NCBI GenBank assembly: GCA_964517075.1
Contig: CAZFAT010000065.1
Span: 1-22,070, forward strand
From: CAZFAT01 sp964517075
Lineage (GTDB): Bacteria; Acidobacteriota; Vicinamibacteria; Vicinamibacterales; SCN-69-37
Direction of reading: 5' to 3'
Length of the DNA stretch: 22,070 nt
The first letter of the stretch is position 1, and each line of letters opens with the position of its first letter. The notes below the pieces were generated by a model. That model had not been told where the DNA came from, ran no database searches, and saw only the letters and a program-made list of their open reading frames with translations. Positions 6,818-12,124 of this stretch are shown piece by piece. The position numbers and the translations under genes were made by a program.

Positions 6818-7522
6818 GTGAGCGGGCCTGACCGATCCGCCGGCGGGGCTGCGGCCCACGCGCCGCGCGGGGCCCTGGGGCCGCTGCGACTCGTGATGCT
6901 GGGCGCGCCGGGCGCCGGCAAGGGTACCCAGGCCGATCGCGTGGCCCAGACGCGCGTCGTGCCACGCGTCTCGACGGGCGACATCCTGCGCGATGCCGTC
7001 CTCGGCAACACGGAGCTCGGCCGCCGGGCGCGGGCGGTGATGGACGCCGGCCGGCTGGTCGACGATGACACGATGATTGGCATCGTGCGCAACCGACTGG
7101 CGCAAGCCGATGCGCGAACAGGGTTCGTGCTCGACGGGTTTCCGCGGACGGTGGTGCAGGCCGACGCCCTCGATCACCTGGTGGACGGGCCGCCGCCGCT
7201 GGTCGTCGTGAACATCGAGGTGCCCGAGGACACGCTCGTGCGCCGCCTCACGGCCCGTCGCATCTGCGGGCGCTGCGGGACCACGGCGCGGCCGGCTGAC
7301 GTGAAGTGCACCCGCTGCGGGGGCGCGCTCGTCCAGCGCCGCGACGACGACCTCGAGGTGGTGCGGGAGCGGCTGCGGGTGTACGCGAAGGCCACGCAGC
7401 CGATTGTCGACTTCTATCGGAACCGGGAGACCTTCCGCTCGGTGGACGGGGATCAGTCACCGGAATCCGTGGCGGCCGACATCTCCGCCGCCGTGGCGTC
7501 CGTGGTGGGGGGACGGGGATGA
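6818..7522 (+). CDS. adk: Adenylate kinase with a shortened zinc-type LID
   Basis: It interconverts ATP plus AMP and two ADP in the cytoplasm. The 234 residues contain the P-loop GAPGAGKGT (29-37), the AMP-binding STGDILRDA (about 52-60), FVLDGFPRT (103-111), the LID and the terminal QRRDDDLEVVRERLRVY. The LID carries four cysteines, Cys150, Cys153, Cys164 and Cys167, a zinc-type arrangement. Only ten residues separate the two CxxC pairs, where well-known zinc-type kinases have about sixteen, and the usual aromatic-His pair is missing. The start is a GTG giving a roughly 22-residue N-terminal tail; a later start is possible but none is better placed. The stop overlaps the map start by four bases. 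Confidence 0.95.
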   Translation: MSGPDRSAGGAAAHAPRGALGPLRLVMLGAPGAGKGTQADRVAQTRVVPRVSTGDILRDAVLGNTELGRRARAVMDAGRLVDDDTMIGIVRNRLAQADARTGFVLDGFPRTVVQADALDHLVDGPPPLVVVNIEVPEDTLVRRLTARRICGRCGTTARPADVKCTRCGGALVQRRDDDLEVVRERLRVYAKATQPIVDFYRNRETFRSVDGDQSPESVAADISAAVASVVGGRG

Positions 7523-8322
7523 TCGTGTGCCGGTCCCGGGCCGAGATCGAGCGGATTCGCGTGGCGAATCAACTCGTGGCCGACGTGCTCGCGCGGCTCG
7601 AGGCTGCCGTGGCGCCGGGCGTCAGCACGGCCGACCTGGACCATCTGGCCGAGCAGCTCGTCCGCGACGGTGGCGCGGAGCCGGCGTTCAAGGGGTATCG
7701 TGGGTACCCGGCCACCCTGTGCGCCTCGGTGAACGAGGAAGTCGTGCACGGGATTCCGTCCGCGTCGCGCGTCCTGCGGGATGGCGACATCGTGTCGCTC
7801 GATATGGGTGTGAAGCTCGGCGGGTTCTATGGCGACTCGGCGATCACGGTGCCGGTCGGCCGGGTGCCGGATCGCACCGCGACGCTGCTGCGCGTGACGC
7901 GCGAGGCGCTCGATCGCGCGATCGCGGCGGTCCACGTGGGCGGACGGCTGTCGGACATCGGGCATGCCGTGCAGGAGTGGGTGGAACGCCACGGCTTCTC
8001 CATCGTGCGCGAATTCGTCGGCCACGGAATCGGCGAGAAGCTGCACGAAGAGCCGCAGATCCCGAACTACGGGCCGGCGGGGCGGGGACCCCGGCTCGCC
8101 GAGGGGATGGTGCTGGCGATCGAGCCGATGGTGGCGGCCGGCCGGCCGGCGACGAAGGTGCTGGCCGACGGCTGGACCGCGGTGACCCGCGATGGCAGCC
8201 TGGCGGCGCATTTCGAGCACACGGTGGCCGTGACGGGCGCCGGGCCGCTCGTGCTGTCCGAGCCGGTGGTGTCCGCGTCGGGATTGCGGCAGGGCGCCAG
8301 GGCGGCCACCGGCCGGCCGTGA
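7519..8322 (+). CDS. map: Type I methionine aminopeptidase
   Basis: It removes the initiator methionine from nascent proteins when the second residue is small, using a two-metal centre. The 267 residues have the pita-bread fold signatures and all five expected metal ligands: Asp95 (VSLDMGV), Asp106 (GDSAIT), His169 (FVGHGIG), Glu202 (LAIEPM) and Glu233 (FEHTV). His77 (VVHGIPS) and His176 (LHEEP) match the substrate-binding histidines. The ATG lies in the ATGA overlap with the adk stop. The open frame continues upstream to 7306 within adk but is not coding there. No N-terminal zinc-finger extension is present. The stop overlaps the infA GTG. Confidence 0.97.
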   Translation: MIVCRSRAEIERIRVANQLVADVLARLEAAVAPGVSTADLDHLAEQLVRDGGAEPAFKGYRGYPATLCASVNEEVVHGIPSASRVLRDGDIVSLDMGVKLGGFYGDSAITVPVGRVPDRTATLLRVTREALDRAIAAVHVGGRLSDIGHAVQEWVERHGFSIVREFVGHGIGEKLHEEPQIPNYGPAGRGPRLAEGMVLAIEPMVAAGRPATKVLADGWTAVTRDGSLAAHFEHTVAVTGAGPLVLSEPVVSASGLRQGARAATGRP

Positions 8323-8540
8323 GGCGGCCCGCGCCGGATCGGCCCGTGGTGGCCGGGCGCGTGGTCGAGGTGCTGCCGCGGGCGCTGTACCGCGTGCGGG
8401 TGGAGGGCGGGCGCGACCTGATTGCGCACGCGCGGTCGGGCGTCGGCCGCAACTTCGTCCGGCTGGTAGTGGGCGACACGGTCGCGGTGGAAGTGGGCAC
8501 CCGCGACGTGGGGCGCGGACGGATCGTCCGGCGGGAGTAG
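8319..8540 (+). CDS. infA: Translation initiation factor IF-1 (GTG start)
   Basis: IF-1 binds the 30S A site during initiation. From the GTG at 8319 the product is 73 residues, the usual size, and forms one S1/OB fold: VAGRVVEVLPRALYRVRVEGG, DLIAHARSGVGRNFVRLVVGD, VAVEVGTRDVGRGRIVRRE. These align with the classic IF-1 blocks GTVVEALPNAMFRVEL and MNFIRILPGDKV. The start is inferred: no ATG exists in this frame near the family start, and the GTG overlaps the map stop as GTGA, repeating the coupling style of this operon. The N-terminus (VRRPAPDRP) differs from the usual MAKEDVIE. An automatic ATG-only caller would miss it. Confidence 0.92.
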   Translation: MRRPAPDRPVVAGRVVEVLPRALYRVRVEGGRDLIAHARSGVGRNFVRLVVGDTVAVEVGTRDVGRGRIVRRE

Positions 8541-8557
8541 GCGGCCCCGGGGCCGCC
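8540..8557. repeat. Perfect 18-base G+C palindrome at the infA stop
   Basis: The bases from the last G of the infA TAG through 8557 read GGCGGCCCCGGGGCCGCC, identical to their own reverse complement. As RNA this would give a six- or seven-base-pair stem with a small loop. No U tract follows and rpmJ begins 24 bases later, so read-through is expected. It may act in mRNA stability or attenuate transcription. Confidence 0.6.
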
Positions 8558-8581
8558 AGGGCACATTAAAGGACGACAGAG

Positions 8582-8695
8582 ATGAAGGTCAGGGCGTCGG
8601 TGAAGCGGATTTGTGACAAGTGCAAGATCGTCCGGCGGCGGGGTGTCGTCCGGGTGATCTGCTCGAACCAGAAGCACAAGCAGCGGCAGGGATAG
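8582..8695 (+). CDS. rpmJ: 50S ribosomal protein L36, zinc form
   Basis: L36 is the smallest 50S protein and stabilises 23S rRNA tertiary contacts. The 37 residues MKVRASVKRICDKCKIVRRR... match the canonical MKVRaSVKkiCdkCkviRRkG pattern. The zinc ligands are Cys11, Cys14, Cys27 and His32. AAAGGA (8568-8573) sits eight bases before the ATG, an ideal ribosome binding site. Position between infA and rpsM is standard. It was too short for a length-filtered gene search. Confidence 0.97.
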   Translation: MKVRASVKRICDKCKIVRRRGVVRVICSNQKHKQRQG

Positions 8696-8701
8696 GGACG
8701 T

Positions 8702-8790
8702 TAGAAGTAAGAAGTTAGAAGCCAGAAGTCTGAAGTCAGACGTGTAGAAGCCAGAGCCGAGACAGGCGATTGCACTTCTAACTTCTGGCT
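8702..8790. repeat. Cluster of degenerate AGAAGT/TAGAAG repeats with inverted arms in the rpmJ-rpsM gap
   Basis: Most of the 125-base gap is built from variants of AGAAG: TTAGAAGTAAGAAGTTAGAA, then GCCAGAAGTCTGAAGTCAGA, then GTAGAAGCCAGAG, followed by the opposite-strand version CACTTCTAACTTCTGGCT. AGAAGTTAGAAG (8710-8721) pairs perfectly with CTTCTAACTTCT (8775-8786), a 12-base-pair stem around 53 bases. AGCCAGAAGT (8720-8729) can instead pair with 8781-8790. GTCTGA-AG-TCAGAC (8728-8741) is a small inverted repeat inside. The composition differs from the G+C-rich surroundings. The rpsM ribosome binding site GAGAGG (8810-8815) lies just downstream. Confidence 0.75.
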
Positions 8791-8820
8791 GCTCACTTCG
8801 AACTTTGCTGAGAGGTACTC

Positions 8821-9195
8821 ATGGCTCGTATCGCAGGGGTGGATTTGCCCCGCACCAAGCGGGTGGAGATTGGCCTCACCTACATCTATGGCATCGGCCG
8901 GAAGCGGTCGACCGACATTCTCGGCGCTGCCGGGGTGGGGCCGGACATCCGCGTGAAGGACCTGTCCGAGGACGACGTCCGGAAGATCAGCCGCGTCATT
9001 GAGGAGCAGGGCCGTGTGGAAGGCGACCTGCGCAAGGAGATCTCGATGAACATCAAGCGGCTCGTCGAGATTGGCAGCTACCGCGGCGCGCGTCACCGCC
9101 GGAACCTGCCCGTGCGTGGACAGCGCACGCGCACGAACTCGCGGACGCGGAAGGGTCCGCGGCGCGGCGCGATTGCCAAGAAGAAGGTCGAGTAG
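8821..9195 (+). CDS. rpsM: 30S ribosomal protein S13
   Basis: S13 lies in the 30S head, contacts P-site tRNA and forms bridges to the 50S subunit. The 124 residues begin MARIAGVDLPRTKRVEIGLTYIYGIG and contain IEEQGRVEGDLRKEISMNIKRLVEIGSYRGARHRRNLPVRGQRTRTNSRTRKG in pattern, which is diagnostic. The length is usual. GAGAGG ends five bases before the ATG. It opens the alpha-operon part of the cluster and is preceded by a repeat-rich leader. Confidence 0.98.
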   Translation: MARIAGVDLPRTKRVEIGLTYIYGIGRKRSTDILGAAGVGPDIRVKDLSEDDVRKISRVIEEQGRVEGDLRKEISMNIKRLVEIGSYRGARHRRNLPVRGQRTRTNSRTRKGPRRGAIAKKKVE

Positions 9196-9211
9196 GTTCG
9201 AGGTCGAGTAG
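9185..9211 (+). repeat. Eleven-base direct repeat duplicating the rpsM stop context
   Basis: AGGTCGAGTAG occurs at 9185-9195, ending in the rpsM stop, and again at 9201-9211 with a 16-base period. The second copy is out of frame and noncoding. It leads into the rpsK ribosome binding site GAGGAG. This looks like a small local duplication. Confidence 0.6.
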
Positions 9212-9220
9212 AGGAGCAGC

Positions 9221-9667
9221 ATGGCCAAGACACCGCCGCAGGACGCCGCCGCCCAGCCGGATGCCGCCAAGGGCCCGGCCCGCAAGAAGAAGGCGTTCAA
9301 GAAACGCGGGGAGAAGCGCGTCGTCCATCACGGATTCGCGCACATCCAGGCGTCGTTCAACAATACGATCGTGACGATCACCGACACCGAGGGGCACGTG
9401 ATTGCCTGGTCGAGCGCGGGCGGCATCGGCTTCAAGGGGTCGCGCAAGGGGACGCCGTTCGCGGCGACGCAGGCGGCGATCGCCGCGGGCACGGCGGCCA
9501 AGGGGCACGGGCTGCGGTCGCTCGAGGTGCGGGTCAAGGGACCCGGCGCGGGCCGCGAGTCGGCGATCCGCGCGCTGCAGACCATCGGGATCGACGTGAA
9601 GTCGATTCGCGACGTGACGCCCATTCCCCACAACGGCTGCCGGCCGCCCAAGCGGCGACGGGTCTAG
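9221..9667 (+). CDS. rpsK: 30S ribosomal protein S11
   Basis: S11 lines the 30S platform near the E site and the Shine-Dalgarno helix. The 148 residues are about 20 longer than the usual 128-130; the extra is an Ala/Pro/Lys-rich N-terminal tail (PPQDAAAQPDAAKGPARKKK). The core is canonical: GFAHIQASFNNTIVTITD, VIAWSSAGGIGFKGSRKGTPFAATQAA, LEVRVKGPGAGRESAIRALQ, VTPIPHNGCRPPKRRRV. A strong GAGGAG site lies just upstream of the ATG, supporting the long form. It follows rpsM by 25 bases. Confidence 0.97.
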   Translation: MAKTPPQDAAAQPDAAKGPARKKKAFKKRGEKRVVHHGFAHIQASFNNTIVTITDTEGHVIAWSSAGGIGFKGSRKGTPFAATQAAIAAGTAAKGHGLRSLEVRVKGPGAGRESAIRALQTIGIDVKSIRDVTPIPHNGCRPPKRRRV

Positions 9668-9718
9668 CCAGGGACGCGCAGACATGACACCAGCGTTGAC
9701 GTTCGGCAGAGGACAGTA

Positions 9719-10348
9719 ATGGCTCGATACATCGGTCCCGTGTGCCGGCTGTGCCGGCGCGAAGGTATGAAGCTCTTCCTGAAAGGGGAGCGCTGCTACA
9801 GCGACAAGTGCGCCATCGAAAAGCGCAACGTGCCGCCAGGGCAGCATGGCCGCGCGCGCCGCGCCAAGGTGGTGGGCTACGGCATCCAGCTGCGCGAGAA
9901 GCAGAAGGTGAAGCGCACCTACGGCGTGCTCGAAAGCCAGTTCCGCCGCTATTTCGAGGCGGCCGACCGGCAGAAGGGCATCACGGGGGAGCTCCTGCTG
10001 CAGATGCTCGAGCGGCGCCTGGACAACGTGATCTACCGGCTGGGTTTCGCGACGTCGCGGGCGCAGGCGCGGCAGCTCGTGCGCCACGGACACTTCACGG
10101 TCAACGGGCGCAAGGTGGACGTGCCGTCCTACGCCGTCCGCCGGGGCGATGTCGTGGCCGTGCGCGCCACGAGCGGCCAGAACCCGACGATCCAGCACGC
10201 GATCGAGGAAGTGAAGGGCCGGGGCATCCCGGACTGGCTGCTGTTCGATTCGGGCGCGTTGTCCGGCAGCGTGTCGCAGCTCCCGACGCGCGAGCAGATC
10301 AATCTGCCGGTCCAGGAGCAGCTCATCGTGGAGTTGTACTCGAAGTAG
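9719..10348 (+). CDS. rpsD: 30S ribosomal protein S4, zinc-ligand form
   Basis: S4 nucleates 30S assembly on the 5' domain of 16S rRNA and represses its own mRNA in several bacteria. The 209 residues are typical. The N-terminus MARYIGPVCRLCRREGMKLFLKG is followed by Cys26 and Cys31, completing a predicted zinc site with Cys9 and Cys12. Further signatures: NVPPGQHG, QLREKQKVKRTYGVLE, RLDNVIYRLGFATSRAQARQLVRHGHFTVNGRKVDVPSY, the RNA-binding S4 domain, and the terminal LPVQEQLIVELYSK. It sits between rpsK and rpoA as in most bacteria. Confidence 0.98.
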   Translation: MARYIGPVCRLCRREGMKLFLKGERCYSDKCAIEKRNVPPGQHGRARRAKVVGYGIQLREKQKVKRTYGVLESQFRRYFEAADRQKGITGELLLQMLERRLDNVIYRLGFATSRAQARQLVRHGHFTVNGRKVDVPSYAVRRGDVVAVRATSGQNPTIQHAIEEVKGRGIPDWLLFDSGALSGSVSQLPTREQINLPVQEQLIVELYSK

Positions 10349-10408
10349 GCACGGCCGCGGCCCGCGTCACGCACGCGGGCGGCGGAGGTCACGGCAATCA
10401 AGCCAGTC

Positions 10409-10447
10409 GCCGGCCCGCAGCTCTCAGACCTGTGGCGGGAGGCCGGC
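10409..10447 (+). promoter_or_regulatory. Bulged hairpin in the 157-base rpsD-rpoA gap
   Basis: GCCGGC (10409-10414) pairs with GCCGGC (10442-10447), and directly inside CCGCAG (10415-10420) pairs with CTGTGG (10430-10435), one pair being G-U. A six-base bulge CGGGAG lies on the 3' side and the loop has nine bases. It precedes the rpoA ribosome binding site by about 45 bases. It could be an mRNA regulatory structure, a processing site, or chance in G+C-rich DNA. The rest of the gap shows nothing else I can name. Confidence 0.4.
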
Positions 10448-10505
10448 GGCGTTCAGCATGGGTCTGGCAGCCGGGGAACCGGCTCGCGGCGAAAGGACAT
10501 CGACG

Positions 10506-11483
10506 ATGTTGTGGAAGGGATTTCAACGGCCGAAGCGGCTGGAGTTCGAGCGCGAGACGCTGACCGATCGGTTCGGGCGGTTCTGGGCCCAGCCGTTCGA
10601 GCGCGGCTTCGGGACGACGGTCGGCAACGCGATGCGACGCGTCCTGCTGTCGTCGATCGAAGGCGCGGCCGTCACGGCCGTCAAGATCGAGGGTGTGCTC
10701 CACGAGTTCTCCCCCATCCAGGGCGTGGTCGAGGACGCCACGGACATCATCCTGAATCTGAAGCAGATTCCCATCAAGCTGCACTCCGATTCGGTGAAGA
10801 CCCTGACGCTGCGGACGACGCGGCCGGGCGAAGTCCGGGCCCGCGACATCGAGGCGGACGCGGACGTCGAGATTCTCGAGCCCGACACGCACATCGCGAC
10901 GGTGAGTGAGGGCGGCCGGCTCGAGATGGAACTCCGGATCAAGCGCGGACGGGGCTACGTGTCGGCTGACAAGAACTTCGACGAGGATCTCGGCATCGGG
11001 TGGATCCCGATCGACTCGGTCCACTCGCCCGTCATGAAGGTGAACTACATCGTCGAGGCCGCGCGCATCGGCCAGACGACCGACTACGACAAGCTCACGA
11101 TCGAGGTGTGGACGACCGGCGCGGTCACGCCCCGTGACGCGGTCTCGCTGGCGGCCAAGCTCGTCCGCGATCACTTCACGATCTTCGTCGGGATCGATGA
11201 GGCGAGCGATCAGCCGCTCGAGCGGCTCGCCGACCAGCCCTCCAGCGTGGTCAACGAGCACCTGGACCGCAGCGTGGAGGAGCTCGAACTGTCGGTGCGA
11301 TCGGGAAACTGCCTGAAGAACGCCAACATCCGGACGATTCGCGAGCTGGTGCAGAAGAGCGAAGCGGACCTGATGAAGACGAAGAACTTCGGGCGCAAGT
11401 CGCTCAACGAGATCAAGGCCGTCCTCGGTACGCTCGGACTCGGCCTCGACATGCGGCTCGACCAGGCGCACGAAGGCGCCTGA
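10506..11483 (+). CDS. rpoA: DNA-directed RNA polymerase alpha subunit
   Basis: Alpha dimerises to start core polymerase assembly, and its C-terminal domain contacts UP elements and activators. The chosen ATG gives 325 residues beginning MLWKGFQRPKRLEFERETLTD; AAAGGA (10492-10497) sits eight bases upstream. An upstream ATG at 10458 would add 16 residues unlike the family. The N-terminal domain shows FGRFWAQPFERGFGTTVGNAMRRVLLSSIEGAAVTAVKIEGVLHEFS in pattern. The C-terminal domain has SVRSGNCLKNANIRTIRELVQKSEADLMKTKNFGRKSLNEIKAVL, in which the Arg, Asn, Cys, Gly, Lys, Ser and Glu that bind DNA in E. coli alpha are present. Confidence 0.98.
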   Translation: MLWKGFQRPKRLEFERETLTDRFGRFWAQPFERGFGTTVGNAMRRVLLSSIEGAAVTAVKIEGVLHEFSPIQGVVEDATDIILNLKQIPIKLHSDSVKTLTLRTTRPGEVRARDIEADADVEILEPDTHIATVSEGGRLEMELRIKRGRGYVSADKNFDEDLGIGWIPIDSVHSPVMKVNYIVEAARIGQTTDYDKLTIEVWTTGAVTPRDAVSLAAKLVRDHFTIFVGIDEASDQPLERLADQPSSVVNEHLDRSVEELELSVRSGNCLKNANIRTIRELVQKSEADLMKTKNFGRKSLNEIKAVLGTLGLGLDMRLDQAHEGA

Positions 11484-11522
11484 TCGGTTCGGCCGCGGGA
11501 CAGAACGGACGGAACGACAGTC

Positions 11523-12110
11523 ATGCGTCATCGAGTCGCGTATCGGAAACTTGGCCGCGTCACCGAACACCGGATTGCGATGCTGCGCAACCAGGCGGTG
11601 GCCCTCTTCCAGCACGAGCGCATCCAGACGACCGTGCCCCGGGCAAAGGAGCTGCGGCCGTTCGTCGAGCGGATCATCACGGTCGCGAAGCGGAGTCTCG
11701 ACGCGCCGGCGGGCAGCCCGCGGGGCGTGACCGCCCGCCGCGTCGTGGCCCGCGACATCGCCGACCGCGGCGCCGTGCGGAAGCTCTTCGACACCATCGC
11801 GCCGCGCTACGCGGAGCGGCCCGGCGGCTACATCCGCATCCTGCGGCTCGGGTATCGCCGCGGCGACAGCGCCGAGGTCGCCGAAGTCGAGCTGCTGGGC
11901 AGTGAGTGGCGTCCGTCGCGCGACGCCGAGGGCGCGAAGGACGCCGCCGAGGCGCCGAAGAAGAAGACGGTCGGCGGACGGATTCGCGAGGCGCTCGGCG
12001 GCCGGAAGAAGGACGACCAGACCTCGGGCGGCGGCGGCAAGCGCGCCGACACGGCTGCGAAGGGCAGCGGCAAGAAGGTGACGACCCCGCGCAAGGCGGG
12101 CGGCTCCTGA
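11523..12110 (+). CDS. rplQ: 50S ribosomal protein L17 with a long basic C-terminal tail
   Basis: L17 lies near the peptide exit tunnel of the 50S subunit. The first roughly 125 residues are a normal L17: MRHRVAYRKLGRVTEHRIAMLRNQAVALFQHERIQTTVPRAKELRPFVERIIT in pattern, then RKLFDTIAPRYAERPGGYIRILRLGYRRGDSAEVAEVELL. After this come about 70 more residues rich in Ala, Lys, Gly and Arg (EAPKKKTVGGRIREALGGRK..., ending TTPRKAGGS) with no recognisable domain, making 195 residues against about 120 in the family. The tail keeps the reading frame and is probably disordered and RNA-binding. It ends the ribosomal cluster, with the next gene converging nine bases away. Confidence 0.96.
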   Translation: MRHRVAYRKLGRVTEHRIAMLRNQAVALFQHERIQTTVPRAKELRPFVERIITVAKRSLDAPAGSPRGVTARRVVARDIADRGAVRKLFDTIAPRYAERPGGYIRILRLGYRRGDSAEVAEVELLGSEWRPSRDAEGAKDAAEAPKKKTVGGRIREALGGRKKDDQTSGGGGKRADTAAKGSGKKVTTPRKAGGS

Positions 12111-12124
12111 TCGAGCGGGTCAGG
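12106..12124. other. Inverted repeat spanning both convergent stop codons
   Basis: CCTGA (12106-12110) includes the rplQ stop and TCAGG (12120-12124) includes the stop of the opposite gene; they are complementary around nine bases. A five-base-pair stem is too weak to call a terminator, and no T run is present on either side. Confidence 0.25.

Noticed and set aside
5743..7092. Minus-strand open frame of 449 codons opposite secY and adk
   Set aside because: It crosses two conserved genes on the other strand and shows shadow-frame composition.
8540..8557. Intrinsic terminator after infA
   Set aside because: The palindrome is perfect but no U-rich run follows, and rpmJ with a good ribosome binding site begins 24 bases later.
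8702..8790. CRISPR array or insertion-sequence ends in the rpmJ-rpsM gap
   Set aside because: Units are only 6-20 bases, degenerate and without regular spacers; no transposase gene or target-site duplication is seen.
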